In this document: positions 10,825 through 23,752 of the stretch, one piece after another
How positions within the stretch are numbered: position 1 is the stretch's first letter
How the letters are laid out: each line of letters begins with the position of its first letter
DNA from: Oryzias latipes
Lineage: Eukaryota; Chordata; Actinopteri; Beloniformes; Adrianichthyidae
Direction of reading: 5' to 3'
Length of the DNA stretch: 64,000 nucleotides
Assembly (NCBI RefSeq): GCF_002234675.1
Contig: NC_019866.2
Coordinates: 5,747,307-5,811,306, forward strand
The notes under the pieces: generated by a model
The model's database searches: none
Seen by the model: the letters and a program-made list of their open reading frames with translations, nothing else
Told to the model about the DNA's origin: nothing
Translations under genes and position numbers: made by a program

Positions 10825-13519
10825 CTGTTACAGTCAGCAGCTTCTCACAGCGCTGGATAATCCAGAGTCTTTGAAGAGCGGAGCACCTTCCTTGCTTTTT
10901 CAAACTTTGATGGGATCCTCTGCAAAGATCTACTTCAAAGCCTAAAAAGAGAAAAAGTAGCTGTCACAGCATTTCTGAGCTCCATTGAAAACATTGAAAT
11001 CAAGAGATCTCTCCCCCTCAAACTCTACCTAATCTTCAACTTCTCATTTTCCATCGTTCTCCCACGGCTCCACATCCTGATCAATGATGAGACAGACCCG
11101 GGCCAGACGGAGACTCTGCACAGGCTGATGGCAGCTTCTGAGCTCTGTGTGGAGGACAATGAGAGCACAGAAGCGCTACCACTCTGATTAAAAAAGGAAA
11201 ACTTTTCACACACGCAGAGCCTCAGAAGACAGTCACAGCACAGTCATGTGAGTCGCAGCCTCTCCTGTGTTTGGCATTGGGTTTTGCCCCGAGGACAAAC
11301 ACATCTCTAGTTACACATACTGCATCTAATCCCCCATGATGGTATCGATTCAGAGGTTCGTCCTATTGTCTGCAGTTCCAGCAGAAATCACGTACTTAGG
11401 AGTTACGCAAAGTTTCTGGTCTGTTTAGGACTCACAGCCCTCCAAGTTCAGTAATAAAAGCAGTGTGTTGTGGCAGGACATGACGATGTTTATACATATT
11501 CTGTTTATACAACATAAAGACGGAGGCCCGCCGGGTCACAGGATGCTCCTCGGAACACAAACATCCTCATGATGCAAATAGTGAAGCATCTTCTGCACCA
11601 GGAGGTGAGTTTTTCTGACGTTGATAATAAAAAATAAAAAGCAACAGACAAGTGGTAAGAAAACAAAATAAGGCAGAACATTTCTAATCAAAATATCAGG
11701 ATTTTTTTATTTGATCTATATAAAACATTTGTTGTTTTTACAGCTCTGTTTAAAGTGAAATACAGAAAATCCATCTGTTTCTGCAAAAACATTTACGCAA
11801 TTATTTTCAGGGAGTGTAAAATTAATTACATGTTTTGGAGAAAAAGCTTATGACTTAAGTAGCATTAAGATTCAGGGACACAGAAAAAAAATTCACCTGA
11901 AAAGCACACAAACACGTCCTCTTCAATTCGCTGACCTCTGGTCATTCAGAACCCTCAAATCAAACAGAGGCACAAGGATCTAGGTTAGAGAAAAGGACGT
12001 TTTTGCCGAAAAATACTTAAAATCGAGAAAGCAAGCCGTGTAAATCTGCTTTATCACCAAAGAGGTCATAGAGTTTTGAGACTTTAAACATTTTGTGAAT
12101 CTTTTACTTAATTCTCAAGACAATTTGTCCATTTTTCTTTTCTTTGTGTCAACGTTCTAAAGACTTCCTCACAACATATCAAGTGAAAAAACGCTCTTTA
12201 CCTCACATTTGTCCAACAAAAGGAGCCCAGAATGAATGAAATCTGGAAAACAGAAAGAACTTGATCTCTTTACATTTGGCTCATGTGGTTTGCAAACCTC
12301 TAAACCAAGAAAAAAAAAACAGCATCAGGATTTCCTTCATTTTATTCCAAAATAAGACACTGGTTAAGACTTTGTAGAAATAAATGTCAGATGTAATGGC
12401 TCGAACATGTTTGATGAGTCATTGCACACAAATTAAGTGCTAATTACAAAACAAAAAGCAGGCTCCTGCCCGCTTACAACAATGAAGGCAACCGTTTTCA
12501 GATGATTTCTGTTGCACATTCCTTTCTTACCTAATCTGACCTCATCTGGTTAATCTCAGTAACATATTGGGACTTCTCTGAGCCACATAGCTACCACATC
12601 ATCTGAATAACTGCAAACAATAACAAATCTAAGTCTGGATCAAGCCAGAAACCTGAACGAAAGCTTAAACCTCAGTTTTTACATACAGTGTGAGTTATAT
12701 AGTGCGAGTTATATCATTGCAGTAAATATGTCAAGCTGGAGGCTTTTAACTCCATCTTCCATCATAATGTAAGAAAGCCACTTTTGATTCCATGTCACTT
12801 CTTAAGCCTGAAGGAAAATCTGGCAATAGCTGTTTATTGAGCAGGCCACTTTGTGGTTATTGGCACAGAAGACACAGATCTACGGAAAATCAGTTTAAAT
12901 CTTCAGAACTGGGTCCTCGTTTGTCCTTTTGATCACTTTAAATGGGCACAACTCCAAATTCCTCAGTAATCGTTGCTTAATACCAGATGTGTTTACATAT
13001 CTGACCAGCTGATAGACCTGGAGGCCATCTGGATCAGAGGTGTCTCCCTCTAGTGGTGAGCAGAGAACAGCGCACCAGCCTGGCTCATCACAGTGCAGTG
13101 GAGTCATCTGTGTGTAAAAAAACGCAGACAAATCCAGCGTCTGAAGGTACGTTTGCGGTGCGAAGGCGGGTGATACACGTAGAGGCAAACGCTGACGTTA
13201 AAGTAGCAGCAAATATATGAAAATGGTCACGTGCATTTAATGCAAGGCTCTGTTTTGCTCTGGTCTTCCATCCTCATCAAAACCTCGAGTCAAGGAGATG
13301 TCCTCAAATAGAGTCTCAGTGTGTGAAATTGTCAGTGATAGGTCCACAAAATCCAAAAAGGTTGATAAAATTAAAACAAAAAACATAGTCTCTTTCCTAA
13401 CAGGATTCTGCTTCACGTCTGACTGACATTTGATAAACCACTCAGTGATTTCCATCACCATGGTGACTTTTAGAAGTTCAACAGATGAACGTCCCCTCTC
13501 AATTAGTTCACCAGTTGCT
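10825..13519. other. spacer between the melanoregulin-like gene and stard3
   Basis: About 2.7 kb with no recognised coding exon. It should hold the promoter and any 5' UTR of the melanoregulin-like gene (right of 10824) and the stard3 3' UTR (left of 13520). A minus-strand AATAAA lies at 12833-12838, giving a stard3 3' UTR of about 0.7 kb if used. No clear repeat stands out. Confidence 0.45.
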
Positions 13520-16500
13520 TCAGACGTGGTGTTGGGAGCGCAGGGAGGGCCGGATCTCTGCCATGCGCTGCCGTAGGTGTGACATGAACTCGAACATGGT
13601 GGCTGCCAGGCTCTGGTTGATGAGGTAGCGCGGCAAACGACCCTAAAAACAAAAAACAAGCTTGTTAATCATCATCCAAATGTCTTATGGAAGACCCACT
13701 CTGATGAAAATGTTGTTTTTGGTGTATTTAACATGTTCTTACAACCTTTTCTGATGATGGAGCAGATATGAGCATTTCTTTTTTCAAATCGTTTTGAAAC
13801 AGGAGCTGACACAAAAAAAAAAAAGATCCTAATTGGGACATAGAAAATACACAGGGCGGGCCACAAGCTCCCTGCTTTGCTCCATTCTGATGTGCATCCT
13901 CGTTTTCCTTGTCAGAGCTGGCCTCTGGCTCAAAACTGTTCGGCTGAATAGCTTCAATATTGCTCGCCGTTTTTGCTGAACCGGTAATATGAGGGGCTTT
14001 AAGCTAGCAAACGGCATAATCACAATTATCAGCCCACTGGGAACGCTTTTAAAATAGATCAAAAGATGATTAGAGTGGGACGTTAATATCATTTTAAATT
14101 CAGAGAAATACACTTGCAGGATGCCCTCACCTTCAGGTCTGTGTTGAGGACCCAGATGAAGGTGCAGACGGACGGGTTGCTGCTCGATTTGAGGACCACA
14201 AAGCCTCCGGGACCGTTTTCCCCTCTGATATAAACATCACAGAATAAGACAACATAAAAAGGCTAAAATTATGCTCCAATAGACAAAACGGGTGACCAAC
14301 AGTCAGGGTAAGGCTCTGACCTGACGTAGCGGCCGACAGGAGGCTTGAGGTCGTGGTTGGTTGCCATGCCGGCAGACAGATAGCAGTCCCGTTTGCGCTC
14401 CACTCGCCGAACATTCACAAAATCCCTGAAGAGGATATCAAAGAATTAATTGAATTTTCTGAAATAAGCCAGAGTTAGGCCTAACTGCTGCTGTTACCTA
14501 GGAGACACGACGCCCCCTGCTGCTCCAGCCGAGACATCGTAGGACACCAAGGTGTTGTCGTCCACCCTCTGAAGGATCTAAGGAGAGAGGGAGCAGCATT
14601 ATGCTTCAGATCGTCTTTTGAAAAAAAAAAAAAAAAAAAAAAACATATGAGCAGTTTGAGCGTTCACCTGGCAGACGGAGACGGTTCTGTTCCACTGAAC
14701 CATCTTCTCTGGCTGCAGAATCACCTCCTGGTACACCAGCTCTGCAGGACACTGCATCAAAGCCTAAACAAAAATAACTGTGAAAAATCTGGAAGTTCCA
14801 GCAAAGACAGTGCGAATCCATCCCCGTTATGTCAGGGCTGATACCATCATAACCAGCTTATTGTTCTCTGTCACATTTATTCTTCCAAAGCATAACTGGC
14901 ATCGATTTTCCTGCGTCCATGACCACAGCTTTTCCTGGAAAACCCCAGATTTTTTAATCAGTTTACTTTTTTAAAACAAGAATTTTACTGGATTAACTCT
15001 TAAACGCACATAGGTAAAATGTATGACAACATCATCTTCAATAGTATGCACAATGAATAAAACAGTCAGTATTTTCTATCTGTTGGTGTCCTTAAAGAAA
15101 TCTAAAGACTGTAAATAAAAAAATGGATGAATTTCAAAACTATCCATCAACTTGACTTGGCAGAAAGAATTCGCTGTCAGACTTTGAGCTTCTTTTTAAC
15201 AGCACATTGCGTTCTGTGTCCTGATTGGCTGTAGACCATTTCAGTCCATCTCCTCCACGCCGTGTCTCCTGTACAGACCGCGTCAGCTTACCAGATCTAT
15301 GATCAGATCTTTGTTTTTAGTCTATAATATAGGACTTGTTTTTCTATGAAAATTTGAACTTTGACGATTTAAACAAGAGCGAAAAGTTTGAAAATCTTAA
15401 TGTATGTCTAAGAAAAGTGGATTAAGTGTGCAGTGAGGGGTTTTACCGCCCTAAAGTGTCTATAATATTGTAAAAAAATAACGCAGACTACTTCACTGAT
15501 TTCGTCACGGATTGCAGGTTAATTTTAGAACAAAAGTCCTTCAATAAATGAGGGACATGAGTACAGAAAAAGGCATAGCAGTAAAAAAATCGGATCCAGT
15601 TGGTGTTTGGGTTTCGGTTTCTATTTCTACTTTAAGCTTAACTTTGTGTAACTGTTGTTTGAAGTTTTTCACAAAGATTGATTTGAGTTGAGAATTCTTG
15701 GTGCATGAAAGAGCCTCTCCTCTTTAGATTTGAAATTACATGCTTAAGTATTAACATCACGGCACATTTAGGAATCTCTGAAGTCATCCTGACATCAAGT
15801 TTTTACCTGATTCAATTTAACAGCTCATTTGTCTCGATTATTTTAGCCCGACGTCACACACGCTCTTCGGCCAAACTTCATTATTAGAAAAACGGAAGCC
15901 TGATCTCCTCTAAACTCAAAGGCCTGAAAATGGATTTGAATCTGTCTCTGTTGTACTAATAATGAACATCCTGATTGCTTCCCCCTTTATTTTGCTTTTG
16001 TGAGTTAATGTTGTGTGCAGCGCTTCAGATAAACGAGACCACGTTGGCACATTAAACTAATTTCTGTGTATGGAAAACAGGAGTCAGAAGGATGCGAGTT
16101 CAATTCTTTTGAGAAAATTAAGCTTTACATGTTTTTATTAGACAGCTTCATGTTTGTCGTACCTTCAGAATAAAAGTTTTTCCGTGGTAAGGGATCTCCA
16201 GAGTGTAGACGGAGTCTCCCATCTCCTGTCATGAGGACAAACAGTAAATTTTGAGTTCCCACTTGTACCGTATTTTCCGGACTATAAGTCGCACCGGAGT
16301 ATAAGTCGCACCAGCCCAAAAATGCATTATAAAGTAGAAAAAAACACAGATAAGTCGCACTGGACTATAAGTCGCATTTTAACTTTCACAACCTTATATG
16401 ACACAATCATAGCAGACTGTTTATCTAATAATTTCACAGTAATTTTTTCTCAAACTTATTTATTTATTCTTTTCATGAAGCATCATTGGCCAACTAATAC

Positions 16501-19028
16501 TCTGTTTTCATCCTGTTTATGTAGAAAAAGTTGTCATTTTTATTGCATTTCTGAATCTATGAAATCATTGGAAAATAGAATATTATGTTGTTAGCCTTCA
16601 AGATCTTACTGTAAAAAAAAGTTTGCTGATTCTCTGAGTCACTTAACATACTCTTAACACTTAACATACCTCATACATCAAATTGACCCAGGAACATCAT
16701 CTCTGTTCCTCACAAATGAACATAACAGGAGGGTTAACAATGTATTTATTTCAATTTATTTCTAATATAAGTCGCTGCGGAGTATAAGTCGCACCCCTTG
16801 CCAAACTGTAAAAAAGGGCGACTTATAGTCCGGAAAATACGGTAATTTTATAGACTTTAGTCATTGCTCAAGAGGAATATAAATATCAAGGAGATACAGT
16901 TTGCATATTTTGCATTTTTTCTCACAGCTTCACAATAAGACAAACAAAGCTACAGTTTAAAAACTCCCTAAACTAAATCCTAAGACTTACAAATAACTTA
17001 CAAATCAGTTCAAAAACGAAATCTTTCAAGAAATTGTTTTTTTTCCCCAAAAAATGAAAAAGTATCTAAAACTCTAAAAAGGTTCAGGTTGAAATGCTGA
17101 CGTATCATATATTCAAGCCTTTTCACAACCGTTTGAAATATATCACTTTGCCTACATTTGATCCTTAAAAACTGGTGGATTTCTGCTGGTTTTTACCCTG
17201 AAACAATTTTCATTCTATCATTTGAATGTTACAAAATAAACCTGCAGAAACCTGTCCTCCTGTCATGTAATCTGTACCAAAAGTGTAACCGTCTTCGAAG
17301 CTGCGGTGAAGATTTTAATCAATCGGTTGCTTTTGTACAGATTTATCAAAGGTGAAACCAGTTTTGCAGGTTTTCTTTTACTTGTTTTTGTCCCCCGGCT
17401 CTCTAACAAATGCAGAGCAGAAGCTCTAACATCCTCCACAGATGCTGATGGGACATAAATCTAGTAAATGTATGCACATACATTGTTTTTCTCAAATTTC
17501 CAGTTTTCCTCCTGGGTGAGGATCTGCTCAACCACAGACATGGCCTCCTTCCCTTGTCTGACATACTCCTTCTCCTGCAGAGGGAATAAAACAGGCAAAT
17601 AGTCAGAAGGTAGGGGGACGACAGCAGAGCTGGTGAAGAAGATACGGGGGTAGATACCTGAGCAGTGACAGCTTTACGCCCAAGACCCTCCTCGTCCAAC
17701 TCTTCCTCAGAGCCTGCAGATCAAAGATAAAATCTGGGATCACAGCATGAAAAGATCCTGAGATGAGAAATATTCAGCCCAGAGGATCACCTGCGATCGA
17801 CTCCGGTGGGGAGTAGAACTGCCCGTCTGAAACGGCGCGGGGGTAAATCATGGGCGCTCGCTCGCAAGCTGCATTCACTGCTGCTACGTAGGCTGAAGCC
17901 GGCAGATGAGACAGAATAAACAGTCAGATTTCTCTGGGCCTGTGTTTCAGAAGGTCACTTTATTCTCACCTCTTTCATCTTCAGCTTCCTGAGTGAGAAC
18001 CTTAAAGTCAAGGAACCACGTCTCCAACCACGCCACCACGAAGGAGGTGATGGGCAAAACGTAACCATAAGCAATCTGGGAGAGCAGCGGCTACACAAAA
18101 AAAGTCAAACGGTGAATATTTTTACGGCAAATATCAGCAAAAAAAGAAGCAAGAAAAACCAGACACTGGGAAGTGTTTGGTTAAAGTAGTTGTCTTTTTT
18201 TTTTTTTTATTACAGCTTCAACTGTAAAGCCATAGTCTTAGCAGACTATTCATGGTCAGGTCAAAAAAGGAAGTGAAAAAGCTGAAGTGCTTTCAGACGA
18301 TATGATTGGGTCTTCCAGACACAGAAAAGTGTAAAAGTCCAAAAGTGGAAGATGCAGACTCACGTTAGATATGATGACCTTTGCAACCAAAAAGACTGTG
18401 GTGACGAGTGTGGTACCCTGCAGAGAGAATCAGAGCTGTGAAACATATCCAAAAAGAAAAAGATCCAAAAATCTGATCAATGCAAGAACGATTCAACTCA
18501 CCGCAACAACCCACCAATGCCTCAGCCGGAAAGCTGCATAACCCACTTGTAGGCACAAGAAACGGAAAAAAGCAAGGAGCTGAGACGAGAAGAAGAAGAC
18601 CGTCATCTTAGAATCAACGTTACACGCGGGCAAAATCAAAAGAGAAACCGAACTTACAGTGATGTCAAAGAAGGAAGACTTAAAGCTGTATTCCCCAACT
18701 TCTTCTTTTAGGCAGTCCCAGATTGATTCAGAGGTCTGCAGGACGACAAAGTCAAAATGATCTCCACTCTGTAAACTATAAGATGATGAACACACATCCC
18801 CCAACTTACATGCAGGTTCAGCTCTATAATCCACAACAGCGAGATGAAGAGTAAGTCAAACGTCACAAAGAGACAGAAGGTGCGGCGCACATCAGAAATG
18901 GTCTTGAGCTTCGCAGGGGGCAGCAGCATGTACGGGGACGGGATGGACAGCGACGTGGAGTAGGACGCGTTCAGGGAGGCGATGGCAGGGAGGCTGCCCC
19001 CGAGCTCTCCATACTCTCCACCCTGCAT
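13520..19028 (-). CDS. stard3: StAR-related lipid transfer protein 3 (MLN64), 14 coding exons
   Basis: A late-endosome protein that binds cholesterol and tethers endosomes to the ER. Exons: 19028-18810, 18735-18658, 18579-18502, 18417-18364, 18090-17970, 17892-17791, 17713-17658, 17574-17482, 16225-16163, 14763-14668, 14577-14498, 14425-14321, 14224-14131, 13642-13520. All phases close, giving 453 residues (human 445). The MENTAL domain spans about 46-175: [30 protein letters not shown] and [12 protein letters not shown], with four membrane segments. A phospho-FFAT motif ([10 protein letters not shown], 208-217) would bind VAP proteins. The START domain runs about 240-450: [68 protein letters not shown]. 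The ATG at 19028 follows an AACAG acceptor directly, so a noncoding first exon further right is expected. The start is inferred from [12 protein letters not shown] aligning with human RSLPAVASL. The C terminus is slightly longer than human. Confidence 0.95.
13691..14086 (+). repeat. MITE copy C of the TTAA-flanked family, in the last stard3 intron
   Basis: It starts with 'agacccactctgatg' and ends with 'aaaagatgattagagtggga' close to TTAA (14083-14086), so the ends form inverted repeats. The interior has 'gggcgggccacaagctccct' and 'aatattgctcgcc' shared with copies B and D. It fills nearly all of the intron between exons 13 and 14. No coding content. Confidence 0.6.
16268..16842. mobile_element. 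TA-flanked MITE in a stard3 intron
   Basis: The element begins 'ccgtattttccggactata' and ends with its exact reverse complement, a terminal inverted repeat of at least 25 bases. TA sits at both sides (16266-16267 and 16843-16844), consistent with a TA target duplication. The interior repeats 'tataagtcgca' several times near both ends, and has a central AT-rich part. There is no transposase ORF, so it is nonautonomous. It lies between stard3 coding exons 8 and 9, leaving both splice sites intact. The family is widespread in fish genomes; I do not assign a superfamily. Confidence 0.85.
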
Positions 19029-20526
19029 TCCTGTTACGAGATTGGAAAACTTTCCTGTAATCACAAGTTCAACATTGATCTTAGGAAGTCATAATGTATT
19101 CTGTCACTTCTCTAGCTTAGATCCAAACCTTTTTTCTAAACTTTCTAGTTGAAAATCTATTTAGAGGCGTCAGACTCCAGGCCTCGAGGGCCAATAAGGA
19201 GCTTTAAGGGCAGGTTAGTGGGCAAACTTAGGATGTCGAGGCCTGAAGTTTGACACCTGCGGTCTATTTTAAAAAGGCTTGCAGCAACTTGCTATACACC
19301 TTTGAGATGTATGGTGATAATATTTGACATATGAAAACTTGCATATATACATACTTTAAAAAGTTCACCATCACTACTTTAAAAGCAAAGGAACAAATCT
19401 TAATAAAAAGATACCTTCCTTGGTTTGAGGAGCTTGGATGTCACTATTTAAAAGACTATTTTTACATCCAATATAACAAACTAGTTATTTTGTGTTGTAG
19501 AAAACCCATATTTATAGATTTATCCCTTTTTTTACATTATATCTGAAATATAAGAGGGAAAAAAAGTTAAAAACAAAACAATCAATCAAAAAAGCTCCTG
19601 TTTGAGCACTGATCACTGAAATAAGACAGCAACCACAGGCAAACACTACATTTTATGTTCCCTGTTTGTCATCAACAGCATTAAAACAGACATCTATCCG
19701 ACAAACAGCTGTGAACTTTTAGAATAATTTTAACTTCATCAATGATCATGAACAGATTTATCTATAAATGTTTTTTTTTTTTAAAGGGACCCTGGGTCAT
19801 GTTGTGATCATGACAGCCTTTGCTGTTTGTTTTCACTGTTGTGTCTAAACTAAACAGTGACTCAAAGGAGCAGTTTATCAAGTCTTGAGGCGACTTTTTA
19901 AAATCATCATTATTAATGGTCTGCTGTGGTGCCAAACCAAGTTAAGAATGATGAGGAATGGCAGAAAGACTGCATACTTTTGATTAAACTAAACCATTGC
20001 TCCATTGTGAGGTCACTGGATCAGACCTGGTTTCATTTTATTCCTCGATCTTCTTATCAACGATATGTTGACTTTCATATATATAGTAAAAGACTTTCCC
20101 ACTCACAAGCAAGACCCGATGTTTACACCCAAAAGCGATCAAGTCACGAGTCTCCACTTCTGCAGGCAAACAGCTGACCGACCGTAAGCTAGCAGGCTAC
20201 TGTTAGGGTAAACAAAGTGCGTCGATACATGATAGCAGGATAGTTTCATGCGATTGCTTAACAAGAGGCGATTGAAGAAAAATAAATGACGAACAGAGAT
20301 ACCGCCGGGGTAGCTGCTGTTCACGTTTTCTCTTGGTTTCAGTTTGGTTTCAGTAAGCTAACTGAATGGTTTTCTTTGGTACCGGAGACACGAAGAAACG
20401 GGATTTTAAGCATTTTTTCTTAAATAAATTAAAAAATAATTGTAATAAAAAATTAACGTACTTGATTTACCACAACATCACCACCTAACAGGTTTTCCGG
20501 GATGTCCTTCCAAAGGTACTACAGAA
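19029..20526. other. stard3 upstream region
   Basis: No coding gene is seen. At 19166-19264 is a short hAT-like MITE relic ('gcgtcagactccaggcctcg' ... 'gaagtttgacacctgcgg'). The stretch 20150-20350 is richer in CpG than its surroundings and, on the minus strand, contains a plausible donor (CCGGCG/GTATCT) near 20305, so it may hold the noncoding first exon and promoter of stard3. That is a guess from position and composition only. Confidence 0.3.
19166..19264. repeat. hAT-like MITE remnant
   Basis: The left end 'cgtcagactccaggcctcg' and right end 'tgaagtttgacacctgcgg' match the inverted ends of a common vertebrate nonautonomous hAT family (consensus end like GGTGTCAAACTCCAGGCC). Only about 100 bases remain, so the interior is deleted. 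Confidence 0.55.
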
Positions 20527-20604
20527 TAGACCTTTTTCGCAAAAACCGGAAGTACGTCATCAACGTGTAAACCTAGTTCCGGTTTGTGCTTCGCTTGCGG
20601 AGGA

Positions 20605-23375
20605 ATGGCAGAGCCTAGAGTGTTTTCGAAGAGCCCGAGTTGTGTTCCGAAGTTCACCAGCACCGATGTGATGAATAGTGTGAAGATGCATTCGTCCACT
20701 AAAGGAAACAAATTGGACAAGGGATATAAATTCGTCCACGAAGAGTTTATCCACCATTACCAAGGTAAGCTTCAGCTAGCTTTAGCCATAGCCGCATCAC
20801 CGCTAACTCTTTGTTTACGTCAACTGTAAATCCTGGTGTTATTAATTTGTAATATAAGGCATAACACATCGCAGTGAATATGTTGTGTGTATGTTTAAGT
20901 GAAAAGGCATGAGATTAACATAACACCCAAAAATTTGGTGAAGCTGTAAATAAGAAATGTTAAGTTGCCCAAATGCGTCTTCATTCTTTTTGCTGCGGTT
21001 GCGGCACTTTCTTCACTTACTAGTATTATTTTTCTGAAAGTATGGTGAGCAGAAGTCCTCTTTTCCTGGACATGTCCTCTCTTTTGATACTTATATAATA
21101 AAATAACATTGAACATAGATGAAATGTAATTATATTTGCTTCATTTATGCAGCTCTGAACACCAATTACTCTCGATGAAATATCTCACAAACTCACTTCA
21201 CTCCTCTTTTTTACAAACTCAAATCTGGTCACCCTACTGAAAGTTATAGTTTCATTTTACATTGATGTAGCAACATAAGTATGTCTTAATTTCAACCTAT
21301 TTAATTTATTGTGTCTAGATATCGCTGGATGCAGAATGTGCCAACCTGAAAGCTTTCTTCTGCAGTTGTGTGGCTGCTAAAGGATTTTGCAATCACATAG
21401 TTGCCATCCTGTTCCAGAGCGCACATTATTCACAGCTGGGTCTGCAGGCTGCTCCACCCCCCCGGCCTGCACGAGTGGCTTGCAAAGATGGCACAGACCA
21501 AGAGCACAGGTGGGTTTGTGATCATATTGTCATTATTTTTTAAGAACGGATGTGTATCCAGAACAACTCTAAATTATTATAAAAACACCCCAAGTAGTGA
21601 CTACAGACTGTAATTGCTTTTTGCCTTTTACTTATAAGGGAATCCATCCTGAACCGGTTAGTGAGCTGGTGGTGCAAAAGCCCAAAACAGTTGGCAGGGA
21701 CGGTCAGAGGTCCACACTGTACAAGGCATATACAGGTAATTAACTTTTTGTTGCTTTGTGAGCAAGTTAAGTTTGTTTTTTTTCTAATCTTATGACTAAC
21801 CAAATTATGGTTACAGCAGATATAATGAATTAAATTGAAATGTAGTTATGCACTTATCAAATCAAATCAAATCAAACTTTATTTATAAAATAGCGCTTCT
21901 CATGCACTTTATTGCAGCTCGAAGCGCTTTAACACTAAAAACAGTAAACACACAACATTACAATAAAAACCCCAACCCACCCTTCACCCTTTCCACTCCC
22001 CTCCATTAAAGCACATGACCCATGGCTCCCACGTACAATGAAATATGACTATGTAACTGTAAAAAATAAATAAATAAATAAACAAACAAGTATGGCTTGG
22101 CTCTGCTGTGAGGAAACAGTATCTGGGAATCCTTTCATACCAGGAGCCAGCCCGGCCACCGGAACATCGCCACAGCGCCCACCCAGACCGGGACAACACC
22201 GGGGTCCCCCTCACACCCAAAAGCTGTAAAATTAGACCCCAGCCGCCCCAGCAAGGGCAACAACTGCAGCAACAACCGCTGACCAAGCCGGCAATCCCTG
22301 GAGGAAAAGATCCCCTCAAGAAACACTGGGGCTAAAATCATAAGATGCTAAAATTAAAAACATAAAAAAGAAGAAAAAAAAATACATAAAATTGAGAATA
22401 AGATGCATAAAATTAAAATAAATACATAAAATAGCATATATTAAAACTAATAGAATAAATTAGCAGTTAAAATCAACTAAAAGCTAAATTAAAAAGGTGA
22501 GTCTTGAGCCTCTTCTTACAAACCTCTACTGTCTCTGCGGCCCTGAGGTTCTCCGGAAGGCCGTTCCACAGGCCAGGACCATAATGGCAGAACGAAGCCT
22601 CACCATAAGTTTTGGTCCTCACCTTGGGAACAACTAAGAGGCCAGCACCGGAGGACCTCAGGGTCCGCGAGGGCTCATATTTTAAAAGAATATCATTTAA
22701 ATAAGAAGGCCCAAGACCATAAAAACATTTATAAACCATTAAAAGAACTTTAAAATCAATCCTGAAACGCACAGGGAGCCAATGCAGCGATTTTAAAACC
22801 GGTGTAATGTGTTCCCGCCCTCTGGTCCTCGTCAGAACTCGTGCGGCTGAGTTCTGCAGAAGTTGTAAGTTTGAAAGAGACTTTTTGGGTAAACCAGAGA
22901 GCAGGGCATTACAATAATCTAAACGACTGAAAATAAAAGCATGCATTAGTACCTCTGTGCTGGCAAGAGAGAGGAACGGGCGACTCTGGCAATGTTTTTG
23001 AGATGATAAAATCCTGTCTTAACGACATTTTTAATGTGTGGGATAAAATTTAGCTCAGAGTCAAAAAGTACGCCCAGGTTTCTCACACATGGAGAAGGTT
23101 TAAAATTATGAAGATGTGGTAAAATCATCTCTCTCTTGTCTTCAGAACCGATGATTAAAACTTCAGTTTTGTCCTGGTTGACAGTTTATGTCTAACTTTT
23201 GTGTGTTGTGTTTCTCTTGTGTAGGACCACAGCCAGATCCATATCTGATGGCATCTGGAAGCAGATTATGCCAGGTGCAGCCCCAACCTCTCATGGCTGT
23301 GTTGGATGGGTTTCTGAGATGGAATGAAAGAGAACTTGGATATATATTGTGGCAAATGCATGAATGCATACCTTA
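20605..23375 (+). pseudogene. transposon-encoded SWIM zinc-finger protein, exons or fragments
   Basis: Pieces seen: 20605-20764 (MAEPRVFSKSPSC..., ending at a GTAAGC donor); 21319-21509, with a SWIM finger CxCx6CxH (CSCVAAKGFCNH) followed by HIVAILF and ending at a GT; 21637-21735, with GIHPEPVSELVVQKPK and STLYKAY; and 23225-23375, after a CTTGTGTAG acceptor, with GPQPDPYLMASGSRL and a stop after MHECIP. This sequence order is known from fish repeat-encoded proteins, often followed by a YqaJ-type nuclease domain, which is absent here. The joins between the first three pieces are not in phase by the obvious splice sites, so either exons are missing or the gene is decayed. The last intron is interrupted by a LINE. 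Function in transposition is presumed, not shown. Confidence 0.6.
21855..23190 (-). mobile_element. 5'-truncated L2/CR1-like LINE, 3' part of reverse transcriptase
   Basis: On the minus strand two overlapping frames encode the C-terminal part of a Jockey/CR1/L2-type reverse transcriptase: NLGVLFDSELNFIPHIKNV near 23080, then [49 protein letters not shown] and [17 protein letters not shown] frameshift near 22950-22990 separates the two. The 3' end at 21858 shows the short tandem tail (TTTGA repeats on the minus strand) usual for these LINEs instead of poly-A. It is inserted in the SWIM-gene intron of the DNA transposon and is therefore younger than that element. Confidence 0.8.
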
Positions 23376-23752
23376 AATTACACTTATCTTGTCTTTAACA
23401 ATCAGTTCAGCCTTCTGTCTTACTGTTGATCTGTAATGTTATTTTTTATTGTAAATGTTTGATGTTATTTGCATACCAAAAAATTAAATGAGGCACAATT
23501 TTGACCAAAATTGTTTTATTTTTTCATCTAATTTTTTGTGTAGTCAGTCACATTTCAACAGAAAAATATTACGAATATAACATTTATATTTAATTAGATT
23601 TTAAGAATATGTGGAAACACTAAATTTTTCCATACTATTTGAACATTATACATTATTTACATACCAAACATTAATTCACTCTTCAAAACAAAAAAGTCCT
23701 TGATAATTTGCCAAAACACGGCGGTTAAGCCAGATCTGATTCACACCGCCCA

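Noticed and set aside
13237-13659. 140-codon minus-strand ORF over the stard3 last exon
   Set aside because: It uses a different frame from the START-domain exon at 13520-13642, which joins in phase to the upstream exons.
22108-22341. Pro-rich plus-strand ORF and its antisense near the LINE 3' end
   Set aside because: It lies in the 3' UTR of the minus-strand LINE; no independent support.
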